Below, one piece after another: positions 47,854 through 60,008 of a stretch of 64,000 nucleotides of DNA. The stretch is from Pyrocephalus nanus (Eukaryota; Chordata; Aves; Passeriformes; Tyrannidae), in assembly GCA_038380795.1 (NCBI GenBank), contig CM076261.1, positions 30,715,866 through 30,779,865 of the forward strand, given 5' to 3'. Under the pieces are notes generated by a model. It was given only the letters and a program-made list of their open reading frames with translations, was not told the DNA's origin and did not search any database. Made by a program: the position numbers and the translations under genes. The stretch's first letter is position 1, and each line of letters begins with the position of its first letter.

Positions 47854-50800
47854 GTTAGTGAATGGAGAGGGCGCCAACAAAAAGTTCATGTGCTAGAATG
47901 GTTAGTTGTGCTGTTTGCTTTTGATTTGGTTAAAATTACAAGAAAGTGATTGAAAAGCTTGGCAAGAAAGGCAGAACATTTATTTCTGCCAGTTTCAGTT
48001 GATAATCAAACAAAAACTCGTTCTCCTCAGTTTAGCCTTTAAATTCTCCACAAAATGATTTGCCCATATCGATGCAAGGTAAAGCAACCAAATTATCTCT
48101 GTCAGTCAAAATGAAGTGGACAGAAATGCTTAATTATATAAAGCTTTTACTATTGATATAATACCTTTCCTACATCTAGAAATCATAACTTGTTCTGTTG
48201 TCCTCACCACTCCACTCCACCCCAATCAGTCCTTGGAGTGTCAAGATTTAACTCACAGTAATTGCTTATAGAAAACTAAGTTGAACTGGCCTGAAAGTTG
48301 AGAACCTAATTAACTGTCTGAATCTGAAATTGTGGTGGGTGATGTTTACTTAGTATTTCATGAGAGATTCCTCATATATTAAAAAAAAAATTAGCTTTAG
48401 GCCTATACCAATTATTTTAATTAAGTCATTAACCATGTGTAACTGCCAGAGAAGAGGTATATGTAGGGGAAATCGGAATAAATATCCCCAAGTTAATAGT
48501 CTTAATGGTGAAAGCGTGTTTTGCCCTCCAGGGAATTCAGTTCTGAAGGAGTTGCTATGTGTGCACAGTTGAGTCACCTGTTGATATTATAGACTGTCTG
48601 CTCTGTACATCCCTGGTGTATTTGGAGAGCAGAGGTTCTTGGATGGTTGTGGCTGATTGAAGCTCTGATGTGCTGTATGTAGATACTTTTCTTTCCATTT
48701 GCCTTGCTAAATTATATCCAAGAAAAAGTCTCATGTCTGATATAACTTTAATTTGAAGTCAATGAAGGAATCACTTGGGAATTGAAAACTTCAGAAACAG
48801 ATAGGCAGTGCAGTTGATTTTAAGTTTTTTCTCTGATTTCTACTAGACAGATATTTAACTTATATCTAGACACTAGAAATATGAATGTATTAAGATGCAA
48901 ATACACACTGCTTTTTATTATGGTTAGTGGTGACATTGGTTTAATGTCCTTAGACGGACTAAGGTAAAGTGCATAAACTGATGCCACTATAATACGTACT
49001 TTTAGCAGACTTTACGGAAAAGCTACATGAAAATGAGATGAAGGAATTGTTTTCTTGTAGAAGAGTCACCAATCAGCTTGAAGCATTTCATAGACATAGT
49101 GTGGTACCTTATCAATATTGATGCTTTTCTAATTACTTGGATCATTCAGATTTACATTTAAGCTCTATCAGCCATACATTTAGGAGAAAGATGTATGAAA
49201 TGTTAACAGCTATAGCCTGACTCAAATGCTGTCCTTTTTAATTAAAAAAGAAATAAAACTATGCTCATCACCAGAAGTCAGGGGACTAAATTTTGTGGGA
49301 TTGTGTGCTGAGCAACTGTAGTAAGGGTTGGTGTTACCTTCTTTACCACTAATGTAAGTGTAAACAAGAGAAAAGATAAGAATGAGAGAAATAGTGCAGC
49401 ATCTGCTGGGATTAATTTGCTTTTAATTGCTCCTTCTGCGGTTTTCATTTTATGATTAACTGTGATGGATTGTCCTAGTTGCTTTGTAATATACCTGGCT
49501 GTGATACATTAGCTGTTTCATTAACAGTGGAGAGTGAGTTCAAGGAAAGAGGGTTTGGAATGTGAGGAATGACCCCTTTAGAGACTGATGGTGCTTGACC
49601 TACATAGAAAGATTAAAAAGTAAGCAACCCAAGAAATAACACACCGTTCTTGAATGCCTGTGTTCTCCTGCAAGTGACAGGTAAGTGTTGCAGCCTACTG
49701 TCAGGCACAGTGAGGACTGCACCCAGCTTCCAGTGCCTGCCGACTAGTGCCAGAGGTGTAACTCTGTGGTCCCATATGGAGCTTCTATTAGCATTCAGTG
49801 CTTAACAACAGAGGTTTTTTAAACTGACCCTTGGTGAAATGAGAATTAAATAAGTATCTTACAGCTAAGTACTCTATTGCCCTTCTGCCCACGTTTGAAA
49901 CAACAGCAGAGTACCAGAAATTATCTGCTTTTTCCTCAAAATACTACATGTGCTCCAAGAATTTAAATATGTATGATGAGGCAAATGGCTTAGTCTCTTA
50001 AAACTTTTGAGTCTTGAACTTGTTGTGAATGGAGGACAAATTTACTTTAAACAGATCATGTGCTTGGCTGTACTAGGTTTAACAACTATGAAAACTCCGA
50101 GGAAAACAGGTTTGTTCTTCTCTTTCCTTTCCTGTCATAACAGGGGTATAAAATTCATGCCCCCTAGCTGTGAAAAGTAAGTTTGCAGAACTTGTACTAT
50201 GCATACATGTCTGTCAAGATGACTTAAACTTCAGGGTTAACCTAAATTGTCTACGTAAGAGTTTTCTGTTGCGGTATCCTCAATTTCCCCTGAAAGGCTT
50301 GACTTGAGCAGTTATGCTGACATAGCTATGTGCTCAAAGTTCAGTGTTAGTCCTAAGAGACCCCTGCTGAAGTTGTAAATCCCTTACATGCTTGCTTCTG
50401 TAGTAGCTTGCCAAATGGATTTAGTGCTTCTCTGCATGTAGAAGTTAGGGCTTTGGGGACTGAGGTGTGAATTTGCTGTGCCCTGACACCACTTTGCCTC
50501 CTTGATAACCTCTTTCTAGCAAAAGACAACTATGGAGTGTTTCAGTGAACCACTAATTCTTCATCTGCATGTGCACACGTGTGCAAAGTAACATGGTTTT
50601 CTCTGAAGATTAAAAAAAGGTGAGGTGATACACCTCTTGATACTATGAGGGTTTACCTCCTTGTGAAGACAAGACCTTAATTGGCTTTCATGCTTCTGAA
50701 ATGGTAAGTGCAGGGTGAAACAAACTTTTTCATAGCTGCAAAGTCAAGAAAAGAGCAAGAGTAAAATTGAAGCATCAGTGTTGCCAACAGTTAAGTCAGT

Positions 50801-51023
50801 TCTGAAGACTGCCTCTAAAGAGCTTGAAGAGTTTCGTATACTTAGAAGCACTAGTCAATGTTGAATATTTCTTTCTATTCTGATATAAACTTAATTCTGG
50901 CCATTTCACAGACAAATACCGTAAGGATTTTTAAGTGGCTGTTGCACAGATGCCTGTCCTTTTGAATATTACCAACACTGGTAGAACCCAAAATCAAGCA
51001 GAATGTTTTTTTCGTTGTTGCAG
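47854..51023 (+). other. TRIO: TRIO intron 7
   Basis: An intron of 3170 bp with GTTAGT donor and TTTTTTCGTTGTTGCAG acceptor. It has no transposon I can name. An AG|GTAAGT sequence at 49679-49686, preceded by a mixed pyrimidine stretch, is discussed as a finding. Confidence 0.88.
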
Positions 51024-51155
51024 TACATGAGCAATGTGGACTCATGGTGTAAAGCCTGTGGTGAGGTGGAGCTTCCCTCAGAACTGCAAGACTTAGAAGA
51101 TGCTATCCATCATCATCAAGGGATATATGAACATATTACCTTGGCTTACTCTGAA
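51024..51155 (+). CDS. TRIO: TRIO coding exon (probably exon 8), spectrin repeat 3 part 1
   Basis: A 132-nt, 44-codon exon, phase 0 at both ends. It encodes YMSNVDSWCKACGEVELPSE, then LQDLEDAIHHHQGIYEHITL-AYSE. This is the first helix of spectrin repeat 3, with the characteristic tryptophan, and the start of the second. The acceptor is TTGTTGCAG and the donor is GAA|GTAAGT. The DSWCKACGE and HHHQGIYEHI forms match TRIO, whereas KALRN as I recall has DAWCKMCSE and HHHQTLYEQV. GEVELPS differs from human GEVDLPS by one conservative change. Confidence 0.97.
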
Positions 51156-54100
51156 GTAAGTATCTTGTTTGTTTCCTTAGGTAAAATTGTGTCTTGTTAA
51201 GTTTGGATCATGAATTGGCATCTCTTGTTGCATAGTGCATTAATTGGAAACTCAAGTGCTAGGCTTCTTTTTAAATTTAGTATACTGGCTTTTGCTACTA
51301 TTGTTCAAAAATGAAGTGCTAAATCTTCCCCTTAACCTTCTGGAAGAAATGTAAAAGGCAAGATGGAACCATATATGGTACAAAAAACCCATGCAGTGTA
51401 CTAAGTAGGTTTTAATTCACGTTTGCATATCACTACCTCTTAATAACAGTCTGATACTAAACAATTACTTGAAGGGAACTTAGCTGGGTATTTTTTGGGA
51501 AAGTATTCCGTTGGCATGGATTCCTCTAAGTGTGTTTTGTTGAAAATCCATTGCTGAAATTGCCTCACAGAAAAGGCTTAACCATCAAAGGACTTGTCAC
51601 TTAACAAGCCAGAGGGTAATACACTTAGTTCTATCAACGTCAAAGACACATGAACGAGCCAGCATGCCTGTGTAGTCATCATTTGTAAGACTAGTGTATC
51701 CTATGCTGCTGCTCTAATCTTGGATTCAGCACACAATGGAATCATAGTATTTGTCAGTATTTCCAATGGTTGCATTTACAACTTAGGATGAAATGGTTAT
51801 TCTGAAGGTGGTCTAGAAAGTGATGACTATCTATTTTTATTGTCCTTAAATCTTGAGGGTTTTATTGTGAAAAGAGAAAGTTCAAGTTTACTTAGCTGAA
51901 GTTGGAAATCAAATGGGTATTCACTATTACATGACAGGTATTTTCTGCATTTCTTCCTTATTTTCTTTTTTTTGCCAGATTGTTCTCATCGTGGAATAGA
52001 ATTGGTTTTACTATTAAATTGAACTGGTGTTAGTCTGGATTAAATACACTAGTTTCAGTACTCATAAAATTATGCATTTGGTTAAATCTTGTTAAAAATG
52101 ATCAGTGGACACAAGGTAGCTTAGGCCACAGCTTGCACCCTTCTTTAAAAGGAGGTCACATGGGTTTGAATTAATGGTTGTGATTTATACATTATATTAA
52201 AGATACAACTACTTTGTGATGAACCAGCTTTATTATGGAAACTGAATTCCAAGTCTGGTTACATTTCATTTATCAGTAAAGGAAGATAAGATTAGTGCTG
52301 ACAATCAGTCCTATTGTTAGTGTATCAAAACTGGGTTTTTTTCAATACCTGCCATTTTGGGGTCTGCATAAACTTTATGACCATGAGTCAGATGTCCAGA
52401 GGTCACAGGAGTTCTTGTTCTTCTGTGTAAAATACACATTGATATCTCTCTTGGTTTACTACACCTTGCTGTGTCAGCTCATCTAATGACATACTGAAGC
52501 ATACCTCTGGCGATAATACTTGTGAAATTACTACATGTAAGTGTTGTAACTCATTCTTGAGAGTATGTTTTGTAGTAAGGTTTTTTTTCTTCATTATAAC
52601 CATTCGTCATTGGAAGGGTCCCTTTCTAAAACAAGGAATTGGGTAATAGCACATTTGTAATAGATTTATGTGAAGAGAGGCAGGCTGGGGTGCATGCTCC
52701 ATGCGAGTTCAAGGCTAGATCACTCTAGAATAATGATTATAAAGCACTGAGGTTAAAATAGAGGCAATTTTTATATTTGGTTCTGTTTGTTTTGGGTTGG
52801 TTTTATGTGTGGTTTTGGGTTTTGTTTTCATCAGGGATGTGACTGGATGAGCCTACTCTTAAGTGTAAATAACTACTGTGGATTAGCATGTTAAATACTG
52901 TTTGCTTGCTGGTGATGCATAATGAAAATGAATTAGATAGGTAGATTATAGGATTGCTCTGGCAAACGCCTTTCATAATTTATTTAGGATTTCCAAGGTA
53001 TAGCTTTTGACTTGGGGATAGCTAGAAATTTTAACAAAATCTTCATTGTAACTGCTCAAAAAAAAAAAAAAGAAAAAAAAAAAAAGAAAAAAAAAAAAAA
53101 AAGAGGGTAAGCTTTAAGTGCCTTTCTTCTGAGTTCCAGTCATTACTTTTTGCCATCTGGTAAAACAATAGCTTTAGCAACCAAAATTGGTGCAGAAATA
53201 ATAATTGTATGTTTATGTACAAGTCATGTACCTCCTTTTTGCATTCCTTTTTGAAGATTGATGGAGGTGTCTTTCTGTGTCAAGATATTACACCACTATT
53301 GCTTATCATTATTAGATGTATGACTTCATTTCTATTACAGTACAGAGCTCCTTTCATTTTGTGATGAATGAACACTGGGGGAAGAGAGAGAGGAACACTA
53401 TGGAAATTACAACACTTTGTCATTCATTTTAGATTACAGTGTCTTGATAACATGACTTGGTTGCAAAGTAGAAGACAGTAATTTTAAGGAAGTAAATGCT
53501 TTTAAGACTAGACAGTGTGATTTTACTGAGGGTAATTACTGGATATTACTAATAAAGAAACTTACTAGCTTACAAGCTTAGATAACTGGTGTGCCTGAAA
53601 CTCCAGTAGCTGTGCCTTAAATGAAGTTATATGTATAAATAAGGTTATACATCTCACTGAAATCTTAAGGTATAGTCATGCACTGGGAAGGAAGAAAACT
53701 TTATTAACTCCAAAAGAAAAACTGTACGTGGTCATTTGTTTGTAAAGCTAATAAACCAATCAGATCAAGGAGCCATCACAATTATTTTTTTTCCACCTGA
53801 GTTTCATGGAATCTGGATAGATAATTGAAATCTATTATCTTGAAATATTTGAAAGACTTGCTAGATGATGCTTTTGGATACAAAAAAAGAAAAAAATGCT
53901 ATAACTACTACTATGGACTGCATTTTTTCATCCTGACTTGGCTTTACAGGGTCTACTTTTCACAAGTGAGCTTCACTCTCTCTGTTGATACTTATTACTA
54001 AAATGAAAAAGCTTAAATTGGAACTGAGAAAAAAATAAATTCCATTGTAATCTAATTATTAGAAAAGAATTTTCATTTGAATCTTTTTGACTACTGAATA

Positions 54101-54768
54101 GCAAATTTAAAATGTGCCTAGATTCCATAAAAAAATTACTGAAAGTAGCCACTGGGGGAAGATCTTGTCAAATTTGCTGTTTCTGACATTGTGTTGATTT
54201 GATGGGTTCAGACTATTGTTTACACTCCAGTCTTGCAGTTTCAGATGATTTTTTCCTGTCTGCTAGATGAGCTATTTGAAAAGTTCTTTACAGGTAGCTG
54301 AATGATACTGAATTATAACAGTTCTCTGAGCTTCATGCTAAAAGTGACAGAACAGTGAAACACCAATGAAAAGTGCTTTCAGCTCTAAATGGTAACAATG
54401 TCCAAGTAAGATAGGATTATTGCTTTTTAATTAGCATGCAAGGTAAATCTGAATATTTCTACTGCAGTTTTCTACTGGTTTAAATCAGAGAAGATGACAT
54501 TTAGAAATGACTGTTTCTAGTCAGTATCAGTCATTAAACACACTGTAGAAAAGAGTATCTTGCTGTGCTGTGTGGAAAGGTTTTAAGTGATTTAATCAGA
54601 TTTAAGTTTGCTGTAACACCAGTTGTAAATTGTGTCAGATAGAATCATGCCCTAAGTTTTATATTTGTTGGCTCTTACAGACATCTAAAATAGGGAGGGG
54701 GTGGGGGAACAAAAGGCCTAACAAGCCTTTGGTAAGACAAGTAATTCTTCATCCTTTTTGGTGGTCAG
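51156..54768 (+). other. TRIO: TRIO intron 8
   Basis: An intron of 3613 bp with GTAAGT donor. The acceptor is CTTTTTGGTGGTCAG, whose pyrimidine tract is interrupted by GGTGG. It contains an A-rich simple repeat (53058-53104). No gene or transposon is recognised. Confidence 0.9.
53058..53104 (+). repeat. A-rich simple repeat with regularly spaced G
   Basis: Three long A runs of roughly 13 to 17 bases are separated by single G bases in intron 8. It could be a tandem repeat of an A(n)G unit or an old A-tail. No retrocopy is recognisable upstream. Confidence 0.85.
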
Positions 54769-54999
54769 GTGAGCCAAGATGGGAAGTCACTCCTTGACAA
54801 ACTCCAGAGACCTTTGACTCCTGGGAGTTCCGATTCCCTCACTGCTTCTGCCAACTACTCAAAAGCAGTTCATCATGTTCTGGATGTCATCCATGAAGTA
54901 CTGCACCACCAGCGCCAACTGGAAAATATCTGGCAGCATCGAAAGGTCCGCTTGCACCAGCGGCTTCAGCTGTGCGTTTTTCAACAGGATGTGCAACAA
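54769..54999 (+). CDS. TRIO: TRIO coding exon (probably exon 9), spectrin repeat 3 part 2
   Basis: A 231-nt, 77-codon exon, phase 0 at both ends. It opens GTG AGC CAA GAT (VSQDGKSLLDKLQRP). It continues through LTPGSSDSLTASANYSKA, a Ser/Thr-rich loop, to VLDVIHEVLHHQRQLENIWQ and HRKVRLHQRLQLCVFQQDVQQ. These are the long helices ending spectrin repeat 3. The GTG at the start is an internal valine codon and not an initiation codon. The donor is CAA|GTAGGT, weaker than its neighbours. The acceptor CAG followed by GTGAGC also forms a consensus donor in itself (see findings). The DSLTASANYSKA segment matches TRIO. Confidence 0.97.
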
Positions 55000-55485
55000 G
55001 TAGGTTTTATTTCATGTTGTCTAAATGCCTTTGTATTCTGTCAGCCTGTGATTCCAAGCTGATTGCATTGACAGGTGAGTTTTGACTGCTAAACCCCGTG
55101 TTCTTTCATTCAGCAGTTGAATAGTTGAATAGGATTGACTGACTGATACCAAGTTTTGTGTGTTATCAGAGGGTATTGGTGGTATGGATAGTAATTATAT
55201 TTGTAACTTAGCTCTGCTTCAGTTTTTTCTGGTTTTAAATTAATTGATTTATTTTGAGTCAGATATGATGAGAAAGACTTTTAATCATTCTATTTCACTA
55301 TTCTGAGATTGTGCTGGAAGCTGACATTCACATTCTAGGTAAGATTTTGGACTTGAAGTGTCAAAAAGACTTGTAAGAGTAACATGCAAAAAATTGTAAG
55401 TGCTATTCTGTAAAATTTTTAGTTTAAAATCCTCAGTGATACTTAATTGGCTTCATTGTGTTTCTTGAAAACCCAAGGGTAGTAT

Positions 55486-56790
55486 ATAGAATCACAGAAT
55501 CAGATGGGTTGGAAAGGACCTCTGAGATTGTCAAGTCCAACTCTTGATTCACTACCACCGTGGTGACTAGACCATGGCACTAAGTGCCACATGCAGTCTC
55601 TTAAACACCTCCAGGGACGGCGAATCTACCTCCTCCCTGGCCAACCCATTCCCATGTCTGATTACTCTCTCTGTAAAGAATTTCTTCCTAACATCCAACC
55701 TAAACCTCCCCGGGGAGAGCATGAGACCATGCCCTTTTGTCTTACTGATAGCTGCCTGGGAGAAGAGACCGACCCCCACCTGGCTACAACCTCCTCTCAG
55801 GGAGTTATAGAGAGAGATGAGATCTCCCCTGAGCCTCCTCTTCTCCAGGCTAAACAACCCCAGCTCCCTCAGCCTCTCCTCATAGGACTTGTGTTCGAGT
55901 CCCTTCACCAACCTGGTCTGGACCTGCTCCAGCACCTCAATAACCTTCCTGAACTGAGGGGCCCAGAACTGAACACAATACTCAAGGTGTGGCCTCACCA
56001 GCACTGAGTACAGGGGAAGGATCCCTTCCCTGCTCCTGCTGGCCACACTGTTCCTGATCCAGGCCAGGATGCCATTGGCCTTCTTGGCCACCTGGGCACA
56101 CTGCTGGCTCATGTTCAGCTTCCTGTCCATCCAAACTCCCAGATCCCTTTCCGCCTGGCTGCTCTCCAGCCACTCTGTGCCCAGCCTGTAGCACTGCAGG
56201 GGTTGTTGTGGCCAAAGTGCAGGACCCGGCACTTGGCCTTGTTGAACCTCATCCCGTTGAATCAGCCCAACTCTCCAGCCTATCCAGGTCCCTCTGCAGA
56301 GCCTTCCTGCCTTCCAGCTGATCAACACTCCTCCTCAGCTTGGTATCATCTGCAAATGTACTGATGGTGGACTCAATCCCCTCATCTAAATCATCAGTAA
56401 GGTAAAGATGTTAAACAGGACTGGGCCCAGCACTGATCCCTGGGGGACACCACTGGTGACCGGCCACCAGCTGGATGCAGCCCCGTTCACCAGCACTCTC
56501 TGGGCCCGGCCCTCCAGCCAGTTCTTAACCCAGCACAGAGTGCCCCTGTCCAAGCCATGGGCTGCCAGCTTTTCCAGGAGTATATTATGGGAGACCGTGT
56601 CAAAGGCTTTGCAAAGTCCAGATAGACACATCCACAGCCTTCCCCTCATCCACCAGGCAGGTCACCTGATAATAAAAGGAGATCAGGTTGGTCAGGCAGG
56701 ACCTGCCCTTCCTAAACCCGTGCTGGCTGGCTCTGATCCCTTGTCCATCCTGTACGTGCTGTGTGATTGCACAGATATAGGGAGTTATAA
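55486..56790 (-). mobile_element. Younger 5'-truncated CR1 LINE copy with long RT-derived open frames (minus strand)
   Basis: The minus strand from about 56790 encodes reverse-transcriptase blocks in order: a QHGFRKGRSCLTNLISFYY-like block near 56690-56740; [20 protein letters not shown] and then [20 protein letters not shown] at 56400-56640; the catalytic FADDT at 56343-56357; and a 253-residue open frame (56328 down to 55567). That frame includes [60 protein letters not shown] and [19 protein letters not shown]. The copy ends in the CR1 terminus, tandem AGAATCACAGAAT on the + strand at about 55486-55500. A frameshift after FADDT and another upstream near 56640 break ORF2. The start is truncated inside the RT domain, so the copy cannot be autonomous. 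Its open frames are far better kept than in the copies at 3235 and 28731, suggesting a more recent insertion. Confidence 0.92.
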
Positions 56791-59700
56791 AAATTACAGA
56801 TGAGATTACTTTCTGGTAATAGCACTGTTCCTGAATTAATGGCTATTAGCTGGTATATTTTTATTATTATGACAACATCCATAAAAGTTAGTAGTTATGT
56901 ACAGGCATTAGTATCTCTGACGTTGTTTAGAATTCCTTGGTTGATGGTGTTTTAATAAACATAAAATAATGGCCTTGGCTGCAATTGACAGATACATTGG
57001 TAATTTATCCTTTCATAGCTCATCTTCATGAAAAAGTAAATATAGCCAGTATTTGCTGATCATGATCTTTCATTTCAGAGTAGAAGTGTTCACAAATCAG
57101 GAACTTCTTAATGGGTTTTTTTAGATAGCCAGTTATACATTCTGGTTAAACTAATCTTTTTATTTCTCCTGTACTTACCGCGTTCAAGAAGATACTGGAT
57201 GTGAGCAGCTGGGAGTGAAATAAATGGCTTTCATAATTTACAGTAGTTCAAAGAGATAATTTAGGCAGATGATGGGGAGAGTGAGTAATCTTGTTAGCTC
57301 AACTTTTTCTATATGTGGACTCTTTATGTAATTAACATAAATAGTTAAGCAGTAAATAAAATACAGTTTTTAAAACTTGATTACTTAATTTTTTATCTAA
57401 AAAGAGGCATATATTGAAAGGCAGGCTGTTACCCAAATTCTCAACACTCAGATGTGACAAAGAATGCAGAAAGGCATGAAAAATGTTAGCTGACAAAAGA
57501 AGTAAGAGAAAGCAGAGTTCATGTTATGAATTGTCAGGAAGGGCATAGAGAACCAAACTAAAAACTCCGTTATGCCATTGTAAAAATTCTTGAGGCTCTT
57601 CATCAAGATAACAACATAAGTAGTAACTAGTCAGGAGGGTCAGTGCTGGTACTTGCATGAGTTGTCAGTGAAGGACCAACTCAAAATATCCTGTGATTCT
57701 GTTATGAGGCACAGTCCACAAATGAATCACCTCTTAAACTCAGAAGACTTCGTTAGGAATCTTCAGAAAATGAAATTAACACAGTAGTTTGCTTCTCATA
57801 GGGAAAAATGTAGGTCTTCTCAGTAGTCTAGTGCCATGAAGTGCAGATTGGATGGCGTAACTTTCTCCTCTAGTTTGAATTCACTTCAAGTAGGACCTAC
57901 TTAGCCAATCTAGGCCAGTTGATCTCCGGAGGTAATTTGCCAGGTGCATAATTCAAGTTTCAGGCCTATAGGCCAAGCTGCAGGCAGTTTGTTCCCTGGG
58001 GAAAGGTGTCATTAAATGCTGCAAAGAGTCTTGTTGTACTGTTCCTAGTCTTTGACTTTATTATCTTGGGAGTAATAAAATGCTTGCAGGAAGGAGCAGA
58101 AAATGAAAATTTCTTAAGTCATGGTTATCAGTGTGGAGGAGTTGGCTCTCAGACTGCTTTGTTCTTTGAAGCTGGCAAATAACCTTTCATTTAGCCTCAA
58201 GTTATTGTACAGTCACCACCATGTTCTTCAGCAAGAAGCTGGATTTTCCTTTTCCGTATGAGACCCTTTGGAATGGATGATCAAGTAGTCACAGATTTGA
58301 AAACAACAAAGTAGACAGCTTTACCTATATTTATAACTTCTAGTATCAAGAATGTGTTATCCAAATCGTGCATGTGGGTTATAAATATATCAGAAGTTTT
58401 CAGTATGAACCAGTTGGATCAAGAAGGTTGATCCATCTCAACTTGTTATTCGGTACATGCCTTACCTATTGGTTGGAGAAATTTGTTTCTTCCTGCTTAT
58501 GCTTGTGGTTCCTTTACATGCTTTGCAAGGCAGATGTTGCATTAAGATAACAACATATCCTCTTGACAATTTGAAGTTGCGGCCTTTTGTTCTAATGCAC
58601 GTCTTTATCAACCACATGAAATTTCAAACTAGATGTGTGCAGAGATGCAGCCCTTACTTGCCATGGTTCTAAGCCCTTCCCTTAATATCCATTAATTATC
58701 ACTGTCAGAGGTTAGGTTGTCCTTTGGTTTATCCCTGTAATGACTGTTAAATTCTGAAATGGTGCATGAAGAACTTTAGCTCCTTGTTATGTTGCTTTAA
58801 CTTAACTTCACAGATATTGGTGTATTTTGGGCACTGCCTTATGAATCACAATGTCAATTTTGCTTAAGGTTCCCTTTCATAATGCAGGTTTTCATACTTG
58901 GATTTTAGTGCAGGTTAGTCTGTAAGACAATGACAATTCAACATCCATACCAGATAAATTAATCCAATAGCCACAGCAGATGTCTTAAAGATAAAAGGCA
59001 AGCAAATATTCCATGGAATAGCTTTGCTTTGACAGAATGTAGCTCTCTCAGCTTTCAAAATTCATCGGGGGAAAAAAGTGATCTTGAATAACAAGGATGC
59101 TTTTTTTTTGCAAAACAAAACCAAAACAACCTTATCAGATCATCTTAATTCATCTGAGAAATGTTAGCTTTTCAACTGAATAATCATTAACACCATTCAG
59201 TACATGAAATTATTGTGGTTTGAGGTGTTAGTTAAATTTATATCCGAGACAATTCTGGAATGGTTTGTGTAGAGCTCCCAAAGCAGTTTCCTAATATACT
59301 TTAGTTTTTCTTTGCACATTCTCTCAGGCTTCCTGGTCTTTGTTCAAACCTTAAAAAATTCAATTAATATTGATTTAGAAACTTAACATAAAAACCTTTT
59401 TAAATTATTGTCAATAAAGTTATATGTGGTGGCGATTTTTTTCATGTCAAACTAAGGGGGTTCTCTTCCACTCTTTATAGTTAAATTGCACATAGTGGCA
59501 AGCAATCAAGTGCATTGTAAGTGAATCTATAACCATCCTTAAGCGTGAGTCTGATTTCCTCCTCCTCCCTCTGCTGGCGTTATTTTCTGCTGGATTTATG
59601 AAATAAATCAATTCATGGAAGGGTGAAGTGAGTGACAGAGCTGAGTTGGAAAAGGGAATTTGCCGTGTTGAGCTGGTACTTCACATTGTGTTACTTCCAC

Positions 59701-59982
59701 CTTAGAAAACTCATGGGGTTTTTTAAATTCTATCTTGCATGTTCTTGTATACAGTGAAACTGTTTCCAAATCAACAAAAGCATTGTAGTGCTATCTGTAT
59801 ACACCATCCACTAATCTCTTGAAGTAAGTAGTAAAGAAAGTAGTGTATGAAATAAAAATAGTAATAAGATGTGAGTTACAGCAAATCTGAAATTTGAAAT
59901 GTGAAAACCTATGACCATCTTAAACGGAATGGAATTCTGAATTTGAACCTAGGTAGCAGAAACATGCCTGGTTAGTTTGTAT

Positions 59983-60008
59983 ATTAACACCAAAAAAGAG
60001 GTGTTAAT
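59983..60008. repeat. Short inverted repeat (9-bp perfect arms)
   Basis: ATTAACACC at 59983-59991 pairs exactly with GGTGTTAAT at 60000-60008 around an A-rich 8-base loop. The core TTAACACC/GGTGTTAA is shared with the hairpin at 13635-13678. Confidence 0.55.

Noticed and set aside
55567..56328. A 253-codon minus-strand gene inside intron 9.
   Set aside because: It is the C-terminal part of the CR1 reverse transcriptase from a truncated LINE copy, not a host gene.
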